From Candidatus Woesearchaeota archaeon (GTDB lineage Archaea; Nanobdellota; Nanobdellia; Woesearchaeales; DSVV01), in assembly GCA_018657385.1 (NCBI GenBank), contig JABHXF010000033.1, positions 1 to 64,000 on the forward strand: DNA of 64,000 nt, given 5' to 3'. The position numbers were made by a program, and so were the translations under genes. Shown here piece by piece: positions 32,851-41,561 of the stretch. The notes under the pieces were generated by a model. That model saw nothing but the letters and a program-made list of their open reading frames with translations. It searched no databases and was not told where the DNA came from. Each line of letters opens with the position of its first letter. Within the stretch, counting starts at the first letter, position 1.

Positions 32851-35532
32851 ATGGAATTACATAATTTAACTTTAAAAAAACTATATGAACATTATAATAG
32901 TTCAGAAAATGGTTTGACTAGATTAAATTATATTAAAAATAAAAGAAAATTTGGTGCAAATGAATTAAAAAAAGAAAAAGGGATGAGCTTATTCCAAATA
33001 TTTGTTTCTCAGTTCAAAAATACATTAATTTATATCTTATTCGGGGCTGCAATTATTTCTCTTGCATTTGGAGAATGGATTGATGCAATTGTTATCATGC
33101 TAATATTAATTGTGAATGCTGTTGTTGGATTTTTGCAAGAATATAAAGCTGAAAAAAGTATAGAGGCATTACAAAAATTAGCAAGCCTAAAATCAAGAAT
33201 AATTAGGGATGGCAAAGAACAAGTAATAGATGTTAAAGATGTTGTTCCTGGAGATATAATTTTATTAGAAACAGGGGATAAGATTTCAGCAGATGCAAGA
33301 CTAGTTGAAATAACACATTTTGAAACACAAGAAGCTTCCTTAACTGGTGAATCTCTGCCTGTTAAAAAAGAAGTATGTGAGTTAGAAGATCATACAGCAT
33401 TAGCTGAAACAAAGAATATGGTGTTTTCAGGGACAATTGTAACTCATGGTAGAGCAAAAGCATTAGTTGTTGCAACTGGAATGAACACAGAAATTGGAAA
33501 AATTGCTAAGCTAGTACAGGCCCAAGAAATTAAGAAAACCCCTTTACAAAAGAAACTTAAAATATTTGGTAAAAAATTAGGATATGGGATAATTGTATTG
33601 TGTTTAATTGTATTTGTTGTTGGATCATTTCGTTTAGGATTAAACTTAGAATTATTTATTACAGCAATTGCATTAGCAGTTGCAGCTATTCCTGAAGGAT
33701 TACCTATTGTGGTTACAATTTCTTTAGCTTTAGGAACAAAACGAATGTTAGCTAAAAATGCTTTAATGAGACGATTATCTTCAGTTGAAACTCTTGGTAG
33801 TGTAAGTGTAATTTGTAGTGATAAAACAGGAACATTTACTAAAAATGAGATGACTGTTAAAAAATTATTTGTTAATAATAAAGTAGTAGAAATTACAGGG
33901 ACTGGATATAAAGCAACAGGAGATTTTTTAATAGCAGGGAAAAAAGTTGATCCTAAACAATTTAAATTATTATTAATGATTGGTGCCTTAAATAATAATT
34001 CTAAATTTGATAAAGAAATAGTTATTGGTGATCCAACAGAAGCTTGTTTACTTGTTTCAGCAAAAAAAGCAGGTATGAATATTAATGAATTAAATCAAAA
34101 AAATCAACGATTAGATGAACTTGAGTTTACATCTGAAAGAAAAGTAATGACAACTATTCATAAAACTGGGAAAAAAAGAGTTGTTTTTATGAAAGGTGCT
34201 CCTGATTTTGTTCTAGAAAAATGTAATCGGATGCTGATTAACGGCAAAGTTAAGAAGATGACATTAGATGATAAAAGAAGATTCTTAGAAATGAATAAAC
34301 AATTTGCTTCTCAAGCATTAAGAGTTTTAGCGTTTGCATATAAAGAAGATGATCATCCAAAGAATTATGAAAAAGCTTTGATTTTTGTTGGATTACAAGG
34401 AATGATTGATCCCCCAAGAGAAGAAGTTAAAGAAGCAATTTTAAATTGTAAAAGAGCAGGTATTAAAGTTGTTATGATTACTGGTGATAGTGAAGATACA
34501 GCTGTGGCAATTGCAAAAGATATTGGTATATTAGATAAAAACTTATGTATTAGTGGAGATGAATGTAATTATTCTAAGACAGGAAAAGAACTTGATAAAT
34601 TAGATCTAAATAAAGAAGTTGATAATATTGTAATTTATGCAAGAGTTAATCCATCTCATAAAATGCAGATTATTGAAGCTTTACAAAAAAGAAATAATGT
34701 AGTAGCAATGACTGGAGATGGTGTTAATGATGCACCAGCATTAAAAAAAGCAGATATTGGTATTGCTATGGGCATTACTGGAACAGATGTTAGTAAAGAA
34801 GCAGCTGATATGGTATTAGTAGATGATAATTTTACAAGTATTGTAAGGGCTGTTGAAGAAGGAAGAGTAATCTATGATAATATTAAGAAATTTATTATTT
34901 ATTTGTTATCATCAAATATGGGTGAAGTATTGGCATTATTTATTGGTATAATGATTGGTTTGCCTTTACCATTAATTGCTTTACAAATATTATGGATTAA
35001 CATGGCAACAGATAGTTTGCCTGCTTTAGCTTTAGGTCTTGAAAAAGCTGAAATTGGTATTATGAAGAGAAAACCACGTCATAAAAGAGAAAAGTTAATT
35101 AATATAAATACTGGTATGTATATGTTATTTTTAGGAATAATAATGATGGTTGGTACATTAGGATTATTTTATTATTATCTTGTTAAACAAGGTTGGAGTT
35201 TTGGAGAATTACTAGCTAGAGATAATCCCATTTATGTGTATGCAACATCTATTTCATTTACAACCTTAATGATGTTTCAAATGTTTAATGTGATTAATTG
35301 CAAAACATTGAAAGAAAGTGTGTTTAAAGAAGGGTTATTATCAAATCTGTGGTTATTAGGGGCAGTTGTAGTTTCAATTCTAATGCAGATTATTGTATTG
35401 TATACCCCACTTTCAAATGTGTTTCATGTAACTGCTTTAGGTTTTATAGATTGGATAATTATAATTGTTGTTTCCTCATCTGTTTTATGGATTGGGGAAA
35501 TTATTAAATTAGTAATGTTTAAGAAAAATTAA
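32851..35532 (+). CDS. P-type Ca2+-transporting ATPase (P2 type)
   Basis: This 893-residue pump has the N-terminal cation-ATPase domain, actuator motif TGES (near 168), ion-site motif IPEGLP in M4 (near 282), phosphorylation site CSDKTGTFT (near 326), hinge MTGDGVNDAP (near 617) and M6 NMATDSLPALALGLE (near 713). PEGLP and the M6 Asp fit calcium or manganese export rather than heavy metals. Ten membrane helices are expected. It would keep cytoplasmic calcium low, consistent with a cell surface rich in acidic repeat loops. Confidence 0.93.
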   Translation: MELHNLTLKKLYEHYNSSENGLTRLNYIKNKRKFGANELKKEKGMSLFQIFVSQFKNTLIYILFGAAIISLAFGEWIDAIVIMLILIVNAVVGFLQEYKAEKSIEALQKLASLKSRIIRDGKEQVIDVKDVVPGDIILLETGDKISADARLVEITHFETQEASLTGESLPVKKEVCELEDHTALAETKNMVFSGTIVTHGRAKALVVATGMNTEIGKIAKLVQAQEIKKTPLQKKLKIFGKKLGYGIIVLCLIVFVVGSFRLGLNLELFITAIALAVAAIPEGLPIVVTISLALGTKRMLAKNALMRRLSSVETLGSVSVICSDKTGTFTKNEMTVKKLFVNNKVVEITGTGYKATGDFLIAGKKVDPKQFKLLLMIGALNNNSKFDKEIVIGDPTEACLLVSAKKAGMNINELNQKNQRLDELEFTSERKVMTTIHKTGKKRVVFMKGAPDFVLEKCNRMLINGKVKKMTLDDKRRFLEMNKQFASQALRVLAFAYKEDDHPKNYEKALIFVGLQGMIDPPREEVKEAILNCKRAGIKVVMITGDSEDTAVAIAKDIGILDKNLCISGDECNYSKTGKELDKLDLNKEVDNIVIYARVNPSHKMQIIEALQKRNNVVAMTGDGVNDAPALKKADIGIAMGITGTDVSKEAADMVLVDDNFTSIVRAVEEGRVIYDNIKKFIIYLLSSNMGEVLALFIGIMIGLPLPLIALQILWINMATDSLPALALGLEKAEIGIMKRKPRHKREKLININTGMYMLFLGIIMMVGTLGLFYYYLVKQGWSFGELLARDNPIYVYATSISFTTLMMFQMFNVINCKTLKESVFKEGLLSNLWLLGAVVVSILMQIIVLYTPLSNVFHVTALGFIDWIIIIVVSSSVLWIGEIIKLVMFKKN

Positions 35533-35545
35533 AATAGGTGAAATC

Positions 35546-35629
35546 ATGAATGAAAAAAATAAGAGTAATGATGAAATTTATGAGAACTGGCTAAAGTATA
35601 TGGAAGTAAGAAAGAAAAATAAAGATTAA
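35546..35629 (+). CDS. 27-residue charged microprotein
   Basis: The reading frame encodes MNEKNKSNDEIYENWLKYME and seven more mostly basic residues. AGGTG lies 5 nt before the ATG, and a second AGGTG follows its stop for the next gene. Its position, 13 bp after the ATPase and 13 bp before the next membrane protein, makes an operon likely. It looks like a short amphipathic helix. No function is known. Confidence 0.5.
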   Translation: MNEKNKSNDEIYENWLKYMEVRKKNKD

Positions 35630-35642
35630 AAAGGTGAGTAAT

Positions 35643-36938
35643 ATGATAGGTAAAGAAGTTTTTGATTCAAAATATTTTTATTCAATGTTAGCATTCATCT
35701 GTTTAGTTATTATTGGATTGTTAGCTTGGAATATCTGGATCCCTTTAATTGTTGTATTACCAATTGCAATTATTATTCCTTTATTGATTACTCTTGGAGC
35801 ATATTTTAAACATTGGCAAGGTTTTATAGGTGAATGGAAAAACTTAACATATTCAACTATTTATGCAATTACAACTACAATGGTTGTATTTGTTGTAATT
35901 TCTAATCTTGGTTTTATTATATTAAAAGACTTTTATAATACATTATTATTAACAACTATTTTTATATTTATACTTGTTGCAGTATTTGTTTATTCAGTTA
36001 TTTATTTTAAGAAGAAATTAGTTAAAGCACCTTTTATTTCAAGACAAGTTGTTGTTGATATGGTTGTTGTTTCAATAATTATTTGTTTAGTATGGTCTAG
36101 TGTTTTTTTAATTTTAGTTGGTGGTGGATTATATGATAAATATGTTGTTAGAACAGAAGAAAGTATGAAACAAATTAATGATGATATGCAGAACTATAAA
36201 CTAACTGCAGATGAGAAAGGATTAATTGTATTTAATGAATTAGGTGCATATTATGATGTTAATGTGATTCAATCAAACAAAGCAATAGAAGATATTAAGA
36301 AAAAAGAAAAAGCAAAACCTATTATTGCAAGTTGTCTAGTAGATGATTGTTTTGAATTTGTTGCTGAGAGAGTATTAATAAATTATGATTATGCTATAAC
36401 ATCTTTAATCTTTAAAGAACAAATGAATAATGCTAGAGAAATAGCTATTGAATTAAAAGAAAATGAATTACATGGTAATACTATTGAATCTTCTGGTATT
36501 AAGGATAAATCTAAATATTTTGAACTTTTAGGTAAAGGTATTAATAATGAATATTTTATTGAAGATGTTGATGAGTTTGATGTTTTGTTGTTGAAACTAG
36601 AGAATGATTTTAATTATGATGAAATGCAAGAGATTAACAAGAAAATGGAAGATATGTTTGCTAATCTTGGTGGTATGGGTGATGTCGCTGGATTACTTTC
36701 TGCTAAATCATTATTAATGAAAAGTTTTAATAATGTGTTTTTACATACTAATTTTGCAGAACAAATGTTTGTTGTAATTGCTAAAATTGGTTTAAATAGC
36801 AATAAAAATACTAAATTAAATCCTTTACTTGATAAAGTGTATACTAATAAAGATGTTGAAGAAACTAGTAATGGTAAAATTATTAGAAATTATCTATTTT
36901 ATAAACATACAGAGAAGAGAGATGATCTGGACAAGTAA
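35643..36938 (+). CDS. Hypothetical membrane protein with a large soluble domain
   Basis: The 431-residue protein has four to five hydrophobic segments in the first 170 residues. About 260 helical, charged residues follow, with conserved-looking KPIIASCLVDDCFEF near 220 and a Gly-rich turn (NLGGMGDVAGLL near 345). AGGTG precedes the ATG at 35643, which I prefer to a GTG three codons earlier. It follows the Ca2+ pump and the microprotein. No family is recognised. Confidence 0.65.
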   Translation: MIGKEVFDSKYFYSMLAFICLVIIGLLAWNIWIPLIVVLPIAIIIPLLITLGAYFKHWQGFIGEWKNLTYSTIYAITTTMVVFVVISNLGFIILKDFYNTLLLTTIFIFILVAVFVYSVIYFKKKLVKAPFISRQVVVDMVVVSIIICLVWSSVFLILVGGGLYDKYVVRTEESMKQINDDMQNYKLTADEKGLIVFNELGAYYDVNVIQSNKAIEDIKKKEKAKPIIASCLVDDCFEFVAERVLINYDYAITSLIFKEQMNNAREIAIELKENELHGNTIESSGIKDKSKYFELLGKGINNEYFIEDVDEFDVLLLKLENDFNYDEMQEINKKMEDMFANLGGMGDVAGLLSAKSLLMKSFNNVFLHTNFAEQMFVVIAKIGLNSNKNTKLNPLLDKVYTNKDVEETSNGKIIRNYLFYKHTEKRDDLDK

Positions 36939-36993
36939 AAATTTATATATAAAAGATTATAAATAATAAATATAAAACAAAAAAGGTGATAAA

Positions 36994-37935
36994 ATGGCAA
37001 AACATAAACATTCTATGTATTTAGTGGTATTAGTAACATTAATGCTTTTATTTGGATTAGTTGTGGTATTAGATGGATGTAACACAGTAGTTACAGATAG
37101 TGTAGTTGATACAAATGAAGATGGTGGAGAAGATGTTACAGCTGAAGAAGGTGAAGAAGTAGTAACTGAAGATGGTGATTTAGCTGGTATGGCAATCAGA
37201 AGAAAAGCTGCGACTCCTCCAACAATGAAGGCCCCAGATTTAAGAATAAAAAGTGTATATATTCAAAGTGTTGATAGCTTTTTTCGTATAAGAGCAAAAA
37301 TTAAAAACTTTGGTAATTCTGATATAACTAAACCTTTTGAGCTTAAATTAACCACATTAAATGATAATGGGGATGAATATGAATATAATTCTCATACTGT
37401 TCCAAGTATAAATGCAGGAGAAACTAAGTTAATAAATATAATTCAAGAATATGATTATAATCTTCTTAATAACAAAGGGGTACTTCCTTTTAAAGTAGAA
37501 GTTGATTCACTTAATCAGGTGTTTGAATCTTCTGAAACAAATAATGTCTACAAGAAAAAATTAGTGGCAGATCATGAATTAAGACTATTAGATGTAGATT
37601 TAAAAATTGTTTCAAAGGAAAAAAATCTGATAAATGCTATTATAGAATTTAAAAATGTCGGTATTAAGGATATTACTCATCCTTTTCACATAAAAATTGC
37701 TTGTATTGAAAGTGGTGTTTTAAGTTATACAAATACTGATGTTGAAGGTTCTTTGATTCTTGTTGATTCAATTAAATCTGGAGAGAAGAAAATAATTAAT
37801 GAAGACATTACATATCTTCCTGAGTGTAATCATGAATCATATATTGAATTTGCTGTTTTTTTAGATCCTGATAATATTCTAAATGAATTATCAAGATCAA
37901 ATAATCAGAAATATGAAAGTGCTTCATTTTATTAA
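36994..37935 (+). CDS. Membrane-anchored protein with two CARDB-like domains
   Basis: The 313-residue protein has an N-terminal hydrophobic segment ending at a lipobox-like LDGC (Cys near 29), then an acidic linker. Two beta-sandwich repeats follow, about 80-185 and 190-310. The ends VFESSETNNVY and NELSRSNNQKY are typical of CARDB adhesion-type domains. Either lipid modification or the helix would keep it on the outer face. AAAGGTG precedes the ATG. It may be a cell-wall or adhesion component. Confidence 0.75.
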   Translation: MAKHKHSMYLVVLVTLMLLFGLVVVLDGCNTVVTDSVVDTNEDGGEDVTAEEGEEVVTEDGDLAGMAIRRKAATPPTMKAPDLRIKSVYIQSVDSFFRIRAKIKNFGNSDITKPFELKLTTLNDNGDEYEYNSHTVPSINAGETKLINIIQEYDYNLLNNKGVLPFKVEVDSLNQVFESSETNNVYKKKLVADHELRLLDVDLKIVSKEKNLINAIIEFKNVGIKDITHPFHIKIACIESGVLSYTNTDVEGSLILVDSIKSGEKKIINEDITYLPECNHESYIEFAVFLDPDNILNELSRSNNQKYESASFY

Positions 37936-37945
37936 TTTTTTCTTT

Positions 37946-38230
37946 TTATTTTTTCCAACAATACTTTACCCATTTCTTTTTGATAAATGGTAATGTTAAT
38001 GTTGAGAGCATAAACGCTACACTAGGAACAATAGCATTTAACCAAGGTTTTTGGATATTAATAGCCCACATATAAGCACCAATTGCTAAGAAAGTGAATA
38101 ACATTAATAATAATCTTCTAGAATAACTTGTTTCCCAAGCTTTGTTACCCTCTACTGACTTATTCCTATATCTTATTTTGTTGATTTCTGATTCTAATGC
38201 TTTTATTCGTTTTTCTGTTTTTGATGGCAT
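37946..38230 (-). CDS. Small coiled-coil membrane protein
   Basis: The 94-residue protein has a short helical, charged N-terminus (KRIKALESEINKIRYRNK), then two hydrophobic helices separated by a NIQKPW turn, and a Lys/Trp-rich end. The layout resembles widely distributed small proteins of unknown role. It is convergent with the CARDB gene and divergent from porG. Confidence 0.7.
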   Translation of the reverse strand: MPSKTEKRIKALESEINKIRYRNKSVEGNKAWETSYSRRLLLMLFTFLAIGAYMWAINIQKPWLNAIVPSVAFMLSTLTLPFIKKKWVKYCWKK

Positions 38231-38326
38231 ATTATATGTCTTATTGATTTTAATTTAAATAATTTTTGTTAGTTATATAAACATAATCCACAACCTTTAA
38301 AAATAACCATATTCTTTGGATTGGAT

Positions 38327-38890
38327 ATGAAGGATATATTTGAGATAAGGATACATGGAAGAGGTGGCCAAGGAGCTAAGACTGCTGCTCAATTTATAGT
38401 AGAAGCTGCTTTAAGTAAAGGTAAACATATACAATCTTTTCCTGAATATGGTCCTGAAAGAGCTGGTGCTCCTATGAAAGCATTTGCTAGGATTTCTGAT
38501 AAGGAAATTAGAACATATGCACCTGTTGTTAATCCAGAAGTTGTAATTGTTATTGATCATACATTGTTAGATTCAGTTGATGTTACAGAAGGTTTAGGTG
38601 AAGATGGTGTTTTATTAGTAAATACTCCTCATGATTCAGATTCTATTAAAAAGCAATTAAAATTTAATGGTAAATGTATGACTGTTGATGCTACTAAAAT
38701 TGCAATTGAAGCAGTTGGTAGAAACTTGCCAAATACACCTATGATTGGGGCTTTAATCAAGGCAACAGGCTGTATTTCAATGGATGATATTGAAGAAAGT
38801 ATTAATCATAAATTCCTAAAGAAAATAGGAGAAGAAAAAACAAAAGCAACAATTAATGCTGTTAAAAAAGCTTATGAAGAAGTAAAATGA
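38327..38890 (+). CDS. porG: Pyruvate:ferredoxin oxidoreductase, gamma subunit
   Basis: PorG is one of four subunits that oxidise pyruvate and CoA to acetyl-CoA and CO2 while reducing ferredoxin. The 187 residues contain EIRIHGRGGQGAKTA (near 5), EYGPERAGAP (near 43) and FARISDKEIR. A TATA-like TTTAAAAATA about 25 nt upstream favours the ATG at 38327 over a TTG two codons earlier. porD starts four bases before its stop. Confidence 0.94.
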   Translation: MKDIFEIRIHGRGGQGAKTAAQFIVEAALSKGKHIQSFPEYGPERAGAPMKAFARISDKEIRTYAPVVNPEVVIVIDHTLLDSVDVTEGLGEDGVLLVNTPHDSDSIKKQLKFNGKCMTVDATKIAIEAVGRNLPNTPMIGALIKATGCISMDDIEESINHKFLKKIGEEKTKATINAVKKAYEEVK

Positions 38891-39216
38891 CAAAACTAAA
38901 AACATACAAGGAAATTCCTATTGGTGGGATGATTGAAAAAGCTGGAAGTAGTGCTGAGTTTAAGACAGGAGATTGGAAAGCTTTTAGACCAATTTGGAAT
39001 AAAGAAAAGTGTATACATTGTATGATCTGTCCAGTTTTATGTCCAGAAGATTGTATTCCTGTTATTAAAGGTAAAGATCCAAAAAGAAAAGAAACTGATT
39101 TTGATTATTGCAAAGGATGTGGGATTTGTGAGAAAGTTTGTCCTGTAAAATGTATTAAGATGGTAACAGAAGGTTCAGAAGAGTGTAAAGAAAAAGGTGG
39201 TGATAAGTGTGACTAA
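38887..39216 (+). CDS. porD: Pyruvate:ferredoxin oxidoreductase, delta subunit
   Basis: The 109-residue ferredoxin-like subunit passes electrons out of the complex. Two cluster motifs, CIHCMICPVLCPEDC (near 39) and CKGCGICEKVCPVKC (near 77), indicate two 4Fe-4S clusters. The C-terminal tail is Lys/Glu-rich and has two extra Cys. It overlaps porG by 4 bp and porA by 8 bp, typical of coupled translation. Confidence 0.95.
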   Translation: MTKLKTYKEIPIGGMIEKAGSSAEFKTGDWKAFRPIWNKEKCIHCMICPVLCPEDCIPVIKGKDPKRKETDFDYCKGCGICEKVCPVKCIKMVTEGSEECKEKGGDKCD

Positions 39217-40414
39217 TTCACCAAAAACAAAAGCATTAACAGGTGCTCAAGCAGTTGCACAAGCAATGAGACAAATTAATCCTGATGTTGTTAGTGTTTT
39301 TCCAATTACACCACAAACAGCTATAATGATGCAGTTTTCACAATTCCATGCTGATGGTTTAGTAGAAACAGAATTAGTTAGGGTAGAATCTGAACATTCA
39401 GCAATGTCATGTTGCGTTGGTGCAAGTGCTGCTGGAGCAAGAGCAATGACTGCTACTGCATCAGCTGGTTTAGCATTAATGTGGGAAATATTAGGTGTTG
39501 CTTCTGGATTAAGACTACCAATAATAATGCCAGTTGTTAATCGTGCATTATCTGCTCCTATTAATATTCATGGAGATCATTCAGATGCAATGGGTGCAAG
39601 AGATCAAGGATGGATACAAATATTTTGCGAAAATGGGCAAGAAGCTTATGAAAATACAATGTTAGCGGTAAAATTAGCAGAACATAAAGATGTTATGTTA
39701 CCTGTAATGGTTTGTCAAGATGGATTTATTACAAGTCATGGTGTACAAAATGTTAATTTATTTGAAGATAAGGTTGTTAAAAAGTTTGTAGGTGATTATG
39801 AACCTAAAAAATGGTTGCTTAATACAGATGATCCAGTTACTTACGGTCCTTTACAATTACAAGATTATTATTTTGAAACACAAAAACAAAGAGCAGATGC
39901 AATGTTAGCTTCTAAGAAAATTTATTTAGAGATTGGAAAAGAATTAAGTAAAATTACTGGTAGTAATTATCCATTATTTGAAGAATATAAACTCAAAGAT
40001 GCAGAAGCTGTTATTGTTGTTATGAGTTCAACAGCCGGAAATACTAAAGTTGTTATTGATAAAATGAGGGCTGAAGGTAAAAAAGTAGGGTTATTAAAAC
40101 CAAAATTGTTTAGACCATTTCCTTATACGGAAATTGCTAAAGCATTAGCTAATAAAAAATATGTTGCTGTTCTTGATAGATCTGAAAATTATGGTGCAAA
40201 TGCTCCTTTGTTTGGAGAAATAAAAAATGCATTGTTTGATTCTGTTGTTTGTGGTGATAAAGATGTTTGTGTTCCTAAATTAAAAAGTTATATTTTTGGA
40301 TTAGGTGGAAGAAATATTTTTGAATCTGACATAGAAGATGTTTTTGATGTGTTACTTTCTGATAACTTTGATAATAAAGTTGGTTATATTGGCTTGAGAG
40401 GAGAAGAAAAATGA
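39209..40414 (+). CDS. porA: Pyruvate:ferredoxin oxidoreductase, alpha subunit
   Basis: The 401-residue subunit carries the pyruvate-binding and transketolase-like pyrimidine domain. It has VFPITPQTAIMM (near 26), ESEHSAMSCCVGASAAGAR (near 58) and NRALSAPINIHGDHSD (near 108). A GTG at 39209, with AGGTGG 8 nt upstream, is the best start; an in-frame GTG at 39197 lies within that site. It ends in a four-base overlap with porB. Confidence 0.95.
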   Translation: MTNSPKTKALTGAQAVAQAMRQINPDVVSVFPITPQTAIMMQFSQFHADGLVETELVRVESEHSAMSCCVGASAAGARAMTATASAGLALMWEILGVASGLRLPIIMPVVNRALSAPINIHGDHSDAMGARDQGWIQIFCENGQEAYENTMLAVKLAEHKDVMLPVMVCQDGFITSHGVQNVNLFEDKVVKKFVGDYEPKKWLLNTDDPVTYGPLQLQDYYFETQKQRADAMLASKKIYLEIGKELSKITGSNYPLFEEYKLKDAEAVIVVMSSTAGNTKVVIDKMRAEGKKVGLLKPKLFRPFPYTEIAKALANKKYVAVLDRSENYGANAPLFGEIKNALFDSVVCGDKDVCVPKLKSYIFGLGGRNIFESDIEDVFDVLLSDNFDNKVGYIGLRGEEK

Positions 40415-41331
40415 ATTATAAAGAACTAGTTAATAAACCTCAAAAGTTTGCTCCTGGCCATAGAAGTTGTGCAGGTTGCGGATTTCCACCAATTGTTAGG
40501 ACTGTATTGGCATCAACAGATGACCCAATAGTTGCAGCTTGTGCTACTGGTTGTTTAGAAGTAACCTCTACTATTTATCCGTTTACTTCATGGGGAATTC
40601 CTTTTATCCATAATGCTTTTGAAAATTCAGCTGCAACTATTTCTGGAGTTGAAGCAGCATACAATGCATTGAAAAGAAAAGGCAGGATTCCTAAAAATAA
40701 AAAAATTAAATTTGTTGCTTTTGGAGGAGATGGCGGAACATATGATATTGGATTGCAATCATTATCCGGGGCATTAGAAAGAGGACATGATTTTACTTAT
40801 ATCTTATATGATAATGAGGCTTATATGAATACTGGAATTCAAAGAAGTAGTTCAACACCTTTTGGTGCTTCAACAACAACTGCTCCTGCTGGTAAAGTTC
40901 ATCAAGGTAAAGAAGAATGGAAAAAAGATATTATGCAAATTGTAACTGCTCATCATATTCCTTATGTTGCACAAGCATCTGTTCATAATCCTATTGATTT
41001 ATCAATGAAAGCAGAGAAAGCTTTGAACACTCCTGGTCCTGCATTCCTTGTTGTGTTACAACCATGTACTTTAGGCTGGAGATATCATCCATCAATGACT
41101 ATAGATATGGCAAAGATGGCTGTTGAATCTAATTTCTGGCCATTGTATGAAGTTGAAAATGGTAAGTATAAATTAAATTATAAACCTTCAAAAGCAATTC
41201 CAATAGTTGATTATCTAAAACCACAAGGTAGGTTTAAGCATTTGTTCAAGCCTGAGAATAAACATTTGTTAGATGAAATGCAAAAAAAAGTTAATGAAAG
41301 ATGGGATGAGTTAGTTAAGAAGTGTGAATAA
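40411..41331 (+). CDS. porB: Pyruvate:ferredoxin oxidoreductase, beta subunit
   Basis: The 306-residue catalytic subunit binds thiamine diphosphate and the third 4Fe-4S cluster. Visible are PGHRSCAGCGFPP (near 16), ATGCLEVTS (near 50), the diphosphate motif GGDGGTYDIG (near 105) ending in YDNEAYMNTG (near 133), and a final Cys near 217. The gene order gamma-delta-alpha-beta is the standard archaeal por layout. The complex would feed acetyl-CoA and reduced ferredoxin in an anaerobic metabolism. Confidence 0.95.
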   Translation: MNYKELVNKPQKFAPGHRSCAGCGFPPIVRTVLASTDDPIVAACATGCLEVTSTIYPFTSWGIPFIHNAFENSAATISGVEAAYNALKRKGRIPKNKKIKFVAFGGDGGTYDIGLQSLSGALERGHDFTYILYDNEAYMNTGIQRSSSTPFGASTTTAPAGKVHQGKEEWKKDIMQIVTAHHIPYVAQASVHNPIDLSMKAEKALNTPGPAFLVVLQPCTLGWRYHPSMTIDMAKMAVESNFWPLYEVENGKYKLNYKPSKAIPIVDYLKPQGRFKHLFKPENKHLLDEMQKKVNERWDELVKKCE

Positions 41332-41350
41332 TTCTTTTTTTGTTTTTTTT

Positions 41351-41376
41351 GACAGGCCGACAGGCTCTTTTTGTTG
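41351..41376 (+). terminator. Terminator hairpin after porB
   Basis: GCC-GACA-GGC is followed by CTCTTTTTG, with ACAGG before it. This is the same hairpin and T-tract unit found four times in tandem at 6194-6429, here as a single copy in the orientation expected to end the por transcript, 19 bp after the stop. Confidence 0.6.
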
Positions 41377-41427
41377 TGATTTTTTTTAAATATTTTCATT
41401 TTTTATCTGGTGAGTTATTCTAATAAT

Positions 41428-41515
41428 GAAAAAACAACAACATAGGCACGGACGGACATTTTTCTGCGAAAAATATCCTACTCGGCTTCGCCTCGCCCGG
41501 CCATGTTGTTTTTTC
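41428..41515 (-). repeat. Three-way-junction GA element, copy 7
   Basis: On the minus strand GAAAAAACAACAT/ATGTTGTTGTTTTTTC (with slippage) encloses GGC-CGG/CCG-T-GCC, hairpin GC-GA-GGC-GAA-GCC-GA-GT, a single A, GGATATTTTTC-GCA-GAAAAATGTCC and GT. Relative to copies 1, 2, 6 and 8 the clamp pairs changed from CAG/CTG to CGG/CCG on both sides. The element is antisense to porB and elp3. Confidence 0.83.
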
Positions 41516-41561
41516 AAATAAACAACTAAATTTATAAATTCTATACCTTACTTTAATACTA

